A stretch of DNA of 64,000 bases from NCBI RefSeq assembly GCF_000002075.1, contig NW_004797505.1, positions 127,524 through 191,523 of the forward strand, in the 5' to 3' direction. Origin of the DNA: Aplysia californica. Taxonomy: Eukaryota; Mollusca; Gastropoda; Aplysiida; Aplysiidae. Position numbers and translations under genes: made by a program. The notes beneath the pieces are model-generated. The model had not been told where the DNA came from. It searched no databases and worked only from the letters and a program-made list of their open reading frames with translations. This document shows, piece after piece, positions 1 to 13,100 of the stretch (positions are counted from its first letter, which is position 1; every line of letters starts with the position of its first letter).

Positions 1-2400
1 CTCACGACGCCATTGTTTTCGGTCTTCAATTCCTCACAGGTCACGTGGTACAGTTCCCGTTCTATAAGTGTAGAATTCTGTGACCCTGAGCCAAGAGGGC
101 GCTGAAACTCTCCGAAATCACAAAAGAGTGCCCTTTACCGGGTCTGTATACTTTGTGACTTTGTTCCCGGATACCGGGTCTGTGTACACTCCCTTTCTGA
201 AATCTACAGGGCTTGGGCTAAATTTTGATACCATATTCAATACTGTGCATTCATTTTGAAAAATTGCCAAAATAGGCCATTTGAAGTAGATGCCCGCATT
301 GCCTGTGTGTTTTCCGCCCTATTCCCCCCTCTGGAGAAAGCACACACTTGGACTCGCCCTGTGTGCTCTGTTTGGAAAAGTAAGGCATTCTCACCAAGGC
401 CTGCTTCCAAGGTCTCAATCCCACAAGTTTCAGTCTCAAGGAGGAGGGGTGGTTAGTTTTGGAGTTTGGAGTTAGTGTTGTTAGGAGTGAGAGTGAGGAG
501 GAGGCTGGGAGTTGGGAGTGGGAGATAGGAAGGAGTGTGGCGGTGGTCACCGCTGCTGCTGTATTCCGTCTACGACCTCTGTTTTAGCATAAATTCCGGC
601 CCTTGGAATACACAAAAGTGTGGAATGAAAATAGGGAAGCAGTTCTCTAAAAGAAAAAGAAAAGCCAAGCCTGAAATTTAGTTACCCCTTCCTTGAAAAT
701 TTTGTTGACTTTCTTCAAGCGAATATCAATCAACGCCATTTTGAACACAGCTGATCATGTGACAACTAGAACTTTGCCATCGCTTACAACCATTAAAATT
801 AAGGTGCTTTAAAATGCCTTAATTTAATAGTACCTCAAGAATACTCTACATTTTATTTGTATTTGAAAACAATATGACTTTTGAAACTGAAATAAGCTGT
901 TTAAAAATAAACATGGCTTTAAAAAAAATACACGGATATTTTTCTGATGTAAGCGATAAGCTAGAGAAACAAATGTTTTCGCAAAATCTTTTTGTTTTCC
1001 ATAAGTATATGACTTAGACTAATATCAACATTGTTTGGGCCTTATTCTAAATTAGATTGGCCCCCAACAGAGAAAAATTGACTTAGAGTTCAATATACAT
1101 AAAATACGAAACTGGTTATCGTTGCTATAGACTCGTTGCCAGGGTCCATGCAAGGTGCGTGTGTGCTTGGTGGTAACTGGATTGTCTGGGCAGGGAAGGA
1201 AATAACGTTTCCGTTATGATATTGCCCTGAATGAATACACCTTTTGTACAAAGATTTATCGAGACATTGTTGACACATACGGTAAGAAATGAAGTACATT
1301 CATAAGGGGCGTTATCAAACATAGGCATTGTTTACATAGCATAAGCTTATAAATCTAGATCCCTAATAAACCTGCCGCAAATCCGGTAAGGCTTACGTCT
1401 ATCTTTGTTTTTATTACCGGGGAAAGTGGGGGTACCCTGAACAATGCAAACATGGAGATATTGTGAAGTGGCATATAAATCATGTTGTAGGGAGTGAATA
1501 AATTTCCTTGAGTATTGTTCTGTCAAGATCATAGGCTAATATGCTGGCTCAGGGACTATAAATTTTAAGTTACACAGATATGTATTTATTCTGTTGTCTG
1601 GAAATGGAACAGAATTATATACTGCTCTTAGATCTAAGTAGTGACTGATAAGGTTTACTTTGGAAATATTTGTCAAACATCTATAAAACACCAAGATGTT
1701 TTCTTTTGTGGCTTGCAAATAGTTGACTTTTGTAAGCACATACATGTAAATTATGCCTACAGCCGAACCTGGGGCCACATGACCAAGACAGTCACCTGTA
1801 CAAACAACCGCAATTCCCACGTCCCTATTTCATGCATCCTTTAAAAATACTATAAAATGACATCGTGCAAGATGTCCACCTGTCTAAGACAACCATGCAC
1901 TTTTCTCCACGGCAATAGATGCATGCACCATCTTTATTACAATTTTGACATATATATGCTCTTCTATTGTTTTGTTTTTTTAACTTATTAACTGGAGCAG
2001 CAAGATTTATGGCAATGCATGCTTTAATTTTTTTTCTTAAGTTATGCAAAGTTATGGCCTGCATTGTGCATGTATGATATGTGCATATATCAAGGGATCG
2101 ATCAAAATGCTATGCTTGCAAACAACGTGCTAGGCTATTTTTCCACAGGTATTTGTATTTAACCGCCCAATTCACATGGAAATTTGCATACCCTTAAAAA
2201 TTTAGTTAAAATTCGTCAAATAAAACTGACTAGGCTACTAGCAACATGAAAAGCTATGATACTTTAATCAAAAAATATGTCTTGACCTGTTCACATTGTC
2301 ACCTGGTAGAGCATTTGATCATAGCCATTTGTCTCAATGAATATTCAGATGATAGATCCTCACTCAGATCTCCATTGATAAATGATAGCTCCCTGGATAC
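1..2400. other. Intergenic stretch, no gene recognised
   Basis: Reading frames here are all short (under about 100 codons), lack recognisable domains and are not joined by convincing splice sites. The first 600 bases are more GC-rich, with a GA-rich stretch around 430-545. This could include a non-coding first exon of the downstream plus-strand gene, but nothing in the sequence proves it. Confidence 0.5.
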
Positions 2401-2403
2401 AGT

Positions 2404-2852
2404 TATATGTGAGGCATCGTGGTGAAATCAGGTGCTTGTCAAAATATTGAAATCGAGGAACTCAACATTTTTTTTTTGGCCAATGGGCAATTTTTTTCTA
2501 ATTTTCTTTTTTTTGGCTCAGAACCTTTTATGTCCATTTAAAAACATATTTAGTGGATGTTACTGAAAAGCATTGAATAAAGACACAAAAAATTTTAATT
2601 TTCAGTTTACAAGGACTCTCAGACTATGGAAGTTACCAAACTTTGGTGGCCATTTTCTCGCTGATTTGACCTCTGAAACCAGGCGACTCTGGCCTCTTTC
2701 AATCGCAAATATTTTGACTTTTATACAACATAGATGGATATTTTTTAACCACAAGGAAGACAAATGAACAGGCTTTAAGATGATACAAATAACTCCATAT
2801 ACCCAAAAATTGACGAGCACATGATTCCTCGACATCGTGACACATAGGCCTT
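2404..2852. mobile_element. MITE-like element with imperfect terminal inverted repeats (family C)
   Basis: The left end reads GGCATCGTGGTGAAATCAGG followed by TGCTTGTCAA. The reverse complement of the right end carries a diverged match ending in TGTGCTCGTCAA. The interior is non-coding and AT-rich and contains a motif close to CCTTTTATGTCCATTTA. The same ends and interior recur at 13218-14395, 52402-52672 and, as one end only, near 21612. About 450 bp long; no transposase is present, so it would need help from another element. Confidence 0.6.
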
Positions 2853-2910
2853 TTATATATTATGCCTATTATATAAATATGTATATTATCCGTCTAGTAC
2901 ACATACATGG

Positions 2911-3128
2911 CATCTATGGCCTAGTGATTAGGCTACCGGACCCGCAATCATGAGATTGCCGGTTCGGAGGTTTGAGCGTCATCTCGGCCCGATGTTGTGT
3001 CCTTGGGAAAAACACTTATTTACATGAATTTCTCATTTATCTTGGTCCTTTCGGAGATGGACGTTTAACTCTTAAATAACCTAATGGTGTTGATAGGGAC
3101 GTTAAACCACTACCATTTTACCATTTTA
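2911..3128 (+). mobile_element. tRNA-derived SINE with GACGTTAAAC-type tail
   Basis: The head has an A-box-like TGGCCTAGTGATTAGG (about 2917) and a B-box-like GGTTCGGAGG (2961), spaced as in a tRNA gene. The body ends with two matches to GACGTTAAAC (one diverged as GACGTTTAAC), a 3' motif of V-type SINEs, and a short (CCATTTTA) tail. This is a pol III retroposon, not a functional tRNA. Confidence 0.7.
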
Positions 3129-3219
3129 GTCTAGCACATGTATAGCGAACACGTATAATATAAAAAACACACTTGAGCAACAGATTTTGGGGTCCTGAAT
3201 TTTTTATTTTAAAAAAGTA

Positions 3220-3474
3220 AAGCTGATCCCGCCTCCAATCCGGACATTGGGGATTGCCTTGTAATTAGACAATTTCCTGGGCCTTCGACATAATTGTGGT
3301 AGGGTGTCCAGTTCCTTTCCACGCCGCCTTTACTTCCCTAACTCGAAGTCAGGTTCCCGTTACTGCTGGGTGGGCAGGAAGGGGCGGAAAATAATCAGAG
3401 TCCGAACTGAGGCTCGAACCCGGACTTTCTGCTTGGGAGGCGAGCGCACTAACCGCTCCGCCACCGCACTCTCT
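3220..3474 (-). mobile_element. tRNA-derived SINE, minus strand
   Basis: Read on the minus strand from about 3474, the head shows an A box TGGCGGAGCGGTTAG and a B box GGGTTCGAGCC (complement of 3411-3421). It resembles a tRNA followed by a ~190-bp unrelated body. The body differs from the SINE just upstream, so this is a separate family. The 3' limit is approximate. Confidence 0.65.
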
Positions 3475-4177
3475 TTCTTATGTATAACCTTAAATTCATA
3501 CAATGCAAAATTCATACATAACAAAAAGATGTCTCCATCCTGCTGATTTCACTTACATGCAGACGAAAGTGTATGAGAGGTGTTGTGGTACCTAGCAGCA
3601 GTTTTGAGTAACAGGTTCAGGGAAAGTAAGACAAGGAGAAAGAAAAAAAAAAAGTTTATAGTGGATCAGAATAAAAGAATGGAATAATTCGGGGAAACAC
3701 GGGCTGAGTGGTTTAATTATGAATAATCATAAATTCATCTGTAACCGAAATTGAACCTTCACTGTGGACCAATAATTGTTTGTGTTTACTGATAAACTCA
3801 GTGTAATGATAGTATCTAGCACACACTTAGTTCCACTGATTCACCCCTGAAAGCAAAAAATGCAAAAATAGCCTCTCCCTACCCCCCACCCCCTCCCAGT
3901 TTTCCCTTACTTTTAATGTCCATAGAACTGTAGAAGATTCATGTTTCCTTAAGAAAATATAATTATCATCCCCTCTCTTTCACTTTATGATTCAAGTATT
4001 TAAAACTTTAAAGCAGCAATCAACAGAGGCTTTTTTTTCCACCGGATGGAACAAATGTTTATAGGTTTTAATAAAGTTGTTACTGTGCATGGTATGACAT
4101 AACCCTTTATATTTTGCTATGTGCCATTAAACAGTATGTGAATGTATTATCTCCTCAGGGTCTGTTCAGTCACCAAA

Positions 4178-7100
4178 ATGCCTGAGAAACCAAGCTCCGC
4201 GTGTGCCTCCGACGGTCTGGAAGCCTTGGGGATCTTTGATGAGGAATTTCCCGATAATGTTTCCATTAGTGACCTGTGCGACTGTGGGTATGTCATGAAT
4301 AACAGATTTGTCTCGTTTTACTCTTTTTGTTAATAACGAAATCATAGGTTATTTGATGATTGTGGTAATTAATGATCAGGGAGCAAAGTGTTCTTGTGCA
4401 AGGCTAGTAGCAGTGATGTATTGTTGTTTCACTCGGCTACAATATGAGGTATGTAATAATATAATTATTTAAGTTATAGCTTATATATAGTACAATTCCG
4501 AACTGTGCTGCATACTCTGTATTTGCACTTTAAAACTTTATTTAACCCAGCAGACCCAAGTAAGAATAATATAGGCCTAATGATATTGTTATAGCCCATA
4601 TAGTATACATCCTCACTCTACAGTATGCTCTATGTATACACTTTACAACTATCTTTACCCCAGCAGACCCAAGAACAGGACTCAGTAACACTGTCGACTT
4701 CCTGGGAAGCATACAGTGCAAGCTGTGGATTACATATATATTAAAACACTAGGAAACTGACAAAATCTTTAGTTGTCTACAGCCAGGTACTAGGTACCCA
4801 TTCCCACATGGGTGAAGAGATGAAAATTCATGTCAAGTGCCTTTCCAAAGGGCCCAATGTTGGACCCTTGACGGATTCGAACCCACAATCTTACAGTTGA
4901 AAATCCAAGAGCCTAGGTATATCTTGTTGTCTGCTGAAGCTAGCTATGGCTGTGGAGTGACAGGGCGCTCAGATCTTGTATTATTGTTTTCAGTTCCATA
5001 GTCATACCTATGGCATTGGGTGGCTCAGCAGATAGAACTGAATTCTATCTTATTTTAAAATGATTCTCCCTACTAAATGTGTAATAAAATGAAATTAGTT
5101 TTTATTGGAAGAGTAATAACTGTGACATAAGATTAGACAGTGCTTAAGATGCTGCTCAGTTTATACGTTACTAGTGGTGGGAGTTTCGTTGAAAAGGTAC
5201 AAGTATTTTTGACAGAAAAATTGAGATAATCTCAATCTGATTTGCTTCTCCAAAATGATAAATTTAGAAAAATACTGTATCGGACAAGTTTACTTGGATC
5301 AACGTAAAGATAGAGAGAATTAAAGGGAAATGATTTTTTGGGGGTATGATTTAGGGGCTTATTGTATGGTCTACGCTATCTGCTTCCTTCCTTTAGTATT
5401 TTTTTTTTCCCGGGATGTTGCAGTTATGCTGATTTATCATAAACTTTAACTCAACTCACCCCACGCATGCACTATCATATGGTGTGAAAAACAAAGGAAT
5501 TTTTTCTGGCTTTGAAACTGCGTACAGGAGAAATCATCTTCATGAGAAGCCTTCAACCTCTTGTCTGTCATTGTATTATGTTCCTTCGTCGATAATTTCA
5601 ATAATTGTTTCTCATATGCTTTTTCACTGCAACCCACGTCATTTCAATTTCACTCAAGTCACAATGGCGACACACAAAAAACAGAAAAAAGAGGAAAAAG
5701 ATTTATTCCATTGGATTGCAATGAATCTCCATGATTTTGAACTGATAGATCGGAGTTACTGAGCTAAAGAGGTATTGACATTTACTGGGGTAATAGTGTA
5801 ATACTAGTGGCTCTTGAAGCCTTTGGTAATTTTTTTGAAACTGAAGTAAAGTCCTGTGTAGGGGGTAGCTGCTTGGCTAAATGGGCATATGGGCATTGAA
5901 TTTGTTCAGCAACAATAGAGCACACTTTATCTGCTTTGAAAGAAATTGTTTTCCCTTTGCTTATATTTCAGTCGCTGTAAACGGAAACATGCCAACAAAC
6001 CAATAATTGCCCAGCACAAAGGCCCCTTTCCCAAGACAGACTACATGTCTACCTATGAGGCTGTGAAGCACCCAAGACCCCGGTCATCCAAACGTCCTCC
6101 AATGACAGCAAGGGACCCAAGGCCACTGCCCATGTTTTTGTCAACAAATCAGAAGGATGACTTCAAGGATTTAGGTCATGTGGAAAGAGTCAAGCCAATT
6201 GTGCATGTACGTGTTATTCTAATTTTTTTAAGTACTCTATTCACCTTTTCTTAGAGTTACAAGTGGTTAGAAAAAGGGGCTGGTAGGCTTTTCTTCTTTG
6301 TTCTCTCTCTGTTGTTTCTATCAGTCTTACTCTTTCCTGACACAAAATGAGCATTATTACTTTTGTTAACGTGCTCAAAGTAACCCTTCTCAGTTTGTTT
6401 TTTCCCTTTGCATATAGGGATTTTTCACAGATCTTGGCAACGACTTTGTATTTGTCGCATCTGATGTTCAATAAGATTATTTGATATTTTTCAAGTAATG
6501 CAAGAGAACTTCAGGGAGAAAATTATTTGCCTGAAGATGTATTTGAATTGTGTGATTGTCACCATAGAGAGTCACCAACACTGAAAATTAATGTTTGAAA
6601 TTTCCTCAACACTGAACACTTTAGGCATTTATTTGCTTTCTGAACCATTATACATATAAAAACTATACTTCTTTTTTTTCAATTGATGGTTTGTGTCGGG
6701 GGGGGATGGAGGAATTGGATTTTTAGACAATAAATTCTCATTTGAAATTGATAACAGGAAGACACCTACGAGCCGTCAACGGAACCGCTGGATGGTCTCA
6801 CCTATTATGCACAAGAGTTTACAGCTAAACAGGTGAAGTCAGAGCCGGCCGTCCGACAGATGTCTCGACGAGAGCTCATCCACCGGGAACCCGCGCAGTT
6901 TGATGACACAACCACCAACAAGCAACACTTCAAGCGATGGGTGCCCCAACCTGCTCTCACCTTTGGGGAACTGCCCAGTTTCACTGGTACGTTGATAGTC
7001 CTGTGAGAACAGTGTGTAATATTCCATCGCACTGAATCTATGATAGGATAAGGGTGTTAGGTTATTTGAGAGACTGGACCATTGAGTTTAACATCTATCT

Positions 7101-10100
7101 CTAGTGGAATGAGTAAAGTGAAAGGAGAGTATCGAAAACTCCCCAAACAACCCAATATTAAAAAGACCATAGATAGTTTTACAAATACTGAACTCACAAA
7201 TTTTGCACTGTTCAAATTTCAGGCTATTTATAAGAATATGTAGGATCCAATTTGATACCTAAAAATCTGTTTGCTGTGTGCATCCAGTTGATCTATCAGT
7301 GCTTCCTCCGCACAAAATGCATGAATGTAGGCTTTGTTTGTGCTCTGTGTGCACATACTTGACAAAAAAAACAGAGTGAGTATAAATAGCGAAAATAAAT
7401 GTCTTTTTCTTATTTAAATAAAATAAACTTTGTCGGTTTTCTCTGGAATAGTTGAGTGGACATGAGCAGCTAGCAATTTTTACAATGTAAGATATGTATA
7501 TATTGAACTTTATAAATAAACAAAACTGGAGCAGCTATGTGCATTCTTCATCATGTCTCAACGTACTGTAGAAAATAAAAAAGAAATCGTATTTAGAGTA
7601 ATTTATTGTGCCCGGATCTGGACAATAAAGACTACCTTATGTTATCTTATCTTATCTTATTTTATCTCATCTTATCTTACCTTATCTTATCTTACCTTAT
7701 TTCATCTTATCTTTTCTTTTCTTATCTTATGGTATCTTATTTTATCTTATCTTATCTTATTCACGCTCTGGTACATTATACAACATAGCACTTTATCTGA
7801 CTTGATTTAGTTATTTTGTGCTGCAGTTGATAGTAAGCTGGCACAACTATCTTTCTTTCACTCTTTCTTTTTAAGCAGTTACGATAACGGTGGGCTCATT
7901 GAAATATCTTTTTCCCTCCCCTTTTGCATGGTACGTCAGGATCAATCTTGTTCCCTCAACGAGAGAACCTACCTGTATCCACCATGCGTCAATCCTTCAT
8001 GGGAACATGGCAGCCACCGGCAGCTCAGATCAAAGCTGCCGACGCGAGCATTAAGCTAGAGGGTGAGTACTCATCTAACATGAGGGGTTGAAGTGCTGCA
8101 ATAATTTGGTCCTCATTCATTTTGTTTTCTTTACGGATCACCATTCCCAGAGTAATAATAGTAATGATAACAATAATGATGGTATTAATGATGATAATAA
8201 TAGTAATAGTAATAATAATAATAGTAATAGCAATAATAGTAATAATAATAATAGTAATAATAGTAATAAAAATAATAAAAATAATAATAATAATTATTAT
8301 TATTATGATAGTAATAATAATAATAATAATAATTACAATGATAATAATGATGATGATGACAATAACAGCAATAGTAATAGTAATGTGTCAGTCGGTGCCT
8401 TCTGATAACCAATGCATCTGCAGAGGAGAATATTAAAAGCAAACAGAGGAAGCAAGAGTTATGATTACTTGTGGTTTCTGCTATGTCTAATAAAACCAAA
8501 TCTGGCAGAGAATTTTTTGGCCACATTTTGGAATATTTGAGCATTGATCCTCCGCCTGACTTGTGTGAAAGTGCTTTGTACGGATTGTTTGCTCAATGAG
8601 AATTTGTCTTATTCGGCTTTTAGACAGAAAATAGAGATTGAAACAAGCATGTCTTCTAGCATAAATGATGTCACTTTATTTTGTGGGGGGGGTTTTTTAA
8701 CAAGTTAAGAAAGGATTAAATCAAGACTGAATTTGAATTATTTGTTTTCTTCTCTTGTACTCTCCTGTCTTTCCTGTTTTGACTTCCTGTTTCATAATGA
8801 GCTTATCACATTTAGCCCCAGACTTCTGGTGTTTTGTGTAATGGTTAAACATTTCACCATGATCGCAAAAGACATTATTTGATTATACTATGGGGACGGA
8901 AATTTATCAACTACCTTTATCTTTCTTTTGGGATGCATTATCTCAATCATCTTCTTTGTTATCAAAATTATGTTACTGGTGATGCAAAACTTTCGTTTTC
9001 ATCCAGACATTCTGAGAGTATTGGTTTAAATGGTCTTCTTAACAATAGCATCACTCTTGAAGACCAGTGTCTATCATAATTATACTGGGCTGTCCTGCTC
9101 AGTTCCTCTGTTGGTCCATTTTGCTTCTCCTGTAGTGTCATATGGGTTAGCCATGTTTCCTGTTTCTGAGCTTTGAATGTCCTGCACTGCATGAGGATGT
9201 GTCCGTGGGTGGTTGGAGGGCACCACTGTTTGGTCCTACTTATTTGCTTTCCCTCTGTTGTTTTTGCCTTTCTGTCTTGCCTGTTTCCAGCACTAAATGA
9301 CCCTTATCGTATCATAATGTGCTTCTTTTTATTTAAACAAGCAAACAAAGATTTATTCCACAGTTTGGCTTGCTCCTCCACTCGGTCAGATCTGCTGCCT
9401 TATGAAAGAAAAACATATATGCCAAAAATGAAATTTTGCAGGCGAGACAAAAAACTAACTTTTTGTGTGTGTTTCAACTCAACTAAAATTTGGTCGATCT
9501 GATTATTTTATTTCAATATTCATTAGCCAGTGTAACTTTTGTCTGTTTTGCTGAGGTATACAGAAAATATATATGGAGTAACTGATTGAAATTTCTTTTT
9601 TCATAACATTACCGATATCTAATTAGGTCACAACGCATATTTTCAAAAGCTTAAAACTTCCTTAAATGTAATTGTACAGCCATAAAACCAATATTGAAAG
9701 ACGTGCCTTGAAAAGGGTTTTCTTCTCTGCATAACAACGCTACTTGACCTAATCACGCGTATATATGGTTTTTTTGGTCATAGACGGTAGAGATGATGTG
9801 TTTTGGTCTTCTATCTTGCACAGGTAATCAAGTATTTGACACAACACACAATGCGACCTATCAGAAGATTGACGGTGACCACCGGGCAAAACAGCTGATC
9901 CAGAAGGACACAACTCCGCTGCAGAAACGCGGTCAGTTTCTGGGCAAGAGTCAGACGATGGACGACTTTGGTGGCTACCGCGGTGGTCAACCCCGCCCAC
10001 CACGGGCTATGGATCCACCGCCAGCGACCATTGACCTGAAGTTTAACAACAAGTATGTTGCCCCCCCCCGGGCAGTGCTACTGACTGAAGTTGTCTTTAG

Positions 10101-13100
10101 GCCATTCCCAAATGGGGGATATTAACATATTCTTATGCACAGTAGAATTGTAAATGGGCTGATTTATCAATGTCATGCTCATACTGTGCCGAAACAACTT
10201 ATAGGGGAAACTGCTGCTTTTTCTTTCCTCATCCTTACTATCATCATTTTTCCTCTTCTTGTTTTGCATGTTTGTCACTCTCTTGCCAACTACTATTTCC
10301 GGGGTGCCTTGATAGTCAAAGCAGACTTTGTGCTGTTGAGGCTAGAGAGGTGAGCAGTGTAAGCCTGATTCCCCATTTGGACTTCTCTGTTGACATCCAC
10401 CCCTTGGCGCTCATATGGCCTTATGAAGCTGTGAGCACAGTAAAGCCTTACTAAAACAACAAGTATGGTGCCATTATAACCTTTCATGTGTTATTTTGGG
10501 GGACTTTTTTTATTGGCTTCTTTCTCTGTATTAAATGTAGTAAGTGTCAAATTTTAACTTCCTAGCCTGCTTCTTTCACTGGTATTCTTTTCTTTTTCTT
10601 TTTCCTGTAATAGTTTTGATATATCAATAAGAATGCTTCTTTTTGAAAGATACATGAGCTTTGGATGGAAATTGTCATAAATTTGGTTCAACAGCTTCAT
10701 GTTTTTATGTGTTCTCTTTTCTTCAGGAGAAGTTTTTCAACGGAAAACAGAACCATTTACCGCGGCCATAATGTCATGCAACATCCAGCTCCTATTTCAT
10801 GCAAAAAAGAGGATGAAGAATACAAATTGCCCTCTGTCAAGTTTGAGACAGAAACTTCTCAGAAGGTTTGTCCTCCATTGTTTTGATTTATTTTTGTTAA
10901 AGTTTTACCCTGTCAGAATAACTACCCACCATTTTACGTTTCCTGATGCCTGAGCTCATAAATTCAGGTTAAGGCATATGTGGTGTAGTAATAAGACACT
11001 TCACTGTTACATGCAGGAGACCGGTGTTCGATTTTCGACTAGGGAGGATTTTTATAGAGTATCTCTGAATTTTCTGCTGGAATGTTGTATTTCTCCCTTC
11101 TTGGGTTGGCTCTTACAGGTTGGGATAAGTCCCACTTCCTAAATGATCTCAACTGTGTCAGGGGTGGGGTGGAGTGGTTGTGAAACACCTTAATTTTAAA
11201 GAAATTAAAGAACTCTGAGTGATTTGTACGTTCTTGCCAACACCACTGTCTTGTAATTAGTTTTCTCTTGCTCGCTATTTCGTTTTTGTGTTCAGATTGA
11301 AGAAGGTGCTGGATTTTAAATGAACACTTCACTTTGCAGATACTAGTAGACTCACTTTAGTGTGTTATTGCTCTTAAACATTTATGGTCTTATACTGAAG
11401 CTGTAGTTATTTACAAGAGAATTAGAACATTCTGCTACTAAGCTTCTATTAATAGCATCAAAATGACTGTAGTTTACCATTTCTTTTCTAAAATTTTAGA
11501 GTGTGATAGAAATATATAATAATATCCTCCTCCACCCACCCCCACCCCCCTCCACTCCCCTTTCTTAGTATATCAGTATATCACAACAATCACAGCCACC
11601 TGTTTCCTGTTCACCAGACACATAAAGAAATACAACCCCAAGATGACCCTAAGTGTTGCACACCAGATTGAGCATTCAAAATGGGGGAGGGAGGGGGGTA
11701 TGCTTTTTTTAATAGAGAATTGTAGGTTTTTATCAAAACAGCCGTCCTTTGTGTAGCAGTAAGGCACTTCACCATCTCCTGCAGGAGACCCAAGTTTGAT
11801 TCCCATGTGAGGAGAATTTCCCTCTAGTAACTCAGTCTTTAAGTTGGGACTTTTGTTTCCCTCTCAGCCTGGGTTAGTCCGGACAAGTGAGGTCAAAGCC
11901 CACCACCTATAAATGATTATCGAGTCAATGGGGCTATAAAACACCTAACATTTTTTTTCCTTTTGAACTGTTCCATTGTACAACAAGGATCTTAGAATGA
12001 GATGTAATAGATTACATATGTGCAATTTTCTTTTGTGACAACAGAGAGACTTCCAGCCTATTGAACTGAAGAGTTCCGACTACTCCAAGATCAAGATCCC
12101 ACAGTCGTCCATGGGCGTGCCCGTTGACGCAGAGTTTGAAGGGAAGACGATGAACAAGGAGTTCTTCCAGGACTGGGGGATCCAGCCCAGAGTCCGGTAA
12201 GCTCATTCTGTTGTTTCAAGGTCTGTTGTGTAAAAGTTAAGCTTCTTTACTATTAAATATAGATTGTAAACATCATAGAGCTTGCTATTGAGCGGGAATT
12301 TGCACCATATAAATGCTATTTATTATCTATTATTATAATTTTTTCAGTATTTGGGAGTTCCCGAGAGGGACAATTATTTGAATCAAGTATCTCCATCCCT
12401 CTGCTCAAATGTTGTATGTTGATATTGAATGTCTCACTCAGCATCCCTCTTGCAGGCTGCGATAAGCAGTCTAACTTCAAGATGATTTAAGTTATGTGGA
12501 TCAGGGGAATAAAACTCACTCAGTCGAGATCATTTATATTCTTGTTAGAGTATTATATTTAAAAAATTATTTTTTTTAATAGTAGAGGGTTTTACGGCAC
12601 TCGCAACTGCATACGGTCATATGAGCGCCAGTTGTTATGTTTGTTGTTGTTTTTGTAAGTGTTTTACGGCACTCGCAACTACATACGGTCATATGAGCGC
12701 CAGTTGTTAGAGTATGAAGCAACAATATGATACGAAACCCTCCTCTACCCCTCACCCTTTTTTCCCACGTATCAACATATCACATCTTTCAACGTGGAAG
12801 TCCCAGGTTTATTTCTTGTAAATAGACATACTCAGCCTAGTAAAATCAACCCCACCCACCCTACCCCCTTTCTTCCTTTATATCAGTGTGTATAGGCCAT
12901 AAACACTTTTCACCATTCCTTATCGAGGGCTATCCTATTGATATTATTCCATGTCTTTTTTTAATTCCATATTTTTTCTCCTCCAGATATGGAGATTTCC
13001 ACGAGAACCGACCGTACATCCCACCAAAGGACCCGTTCCAGGGGCAGAGCGTGACACAGACGTCTTATATCCCAAAAGCCGCTGAGCCTGTCAAGTTCTA

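Noticed and set aside
2911-3474. Possible functional tRNA genes
   Set aside because: A and B boxes are present but the acceptor and anticodon stems do not fold, and SINE bodies follow; these are tRNA-derived retroposons.
8088-8544. Long frames of poly-Asn, poly-Ile and poly-Tyr on both strands
   Set aside because: They are translations of an AAT/ATG microsatellite inside a SAXO intron and have no start context or domain.
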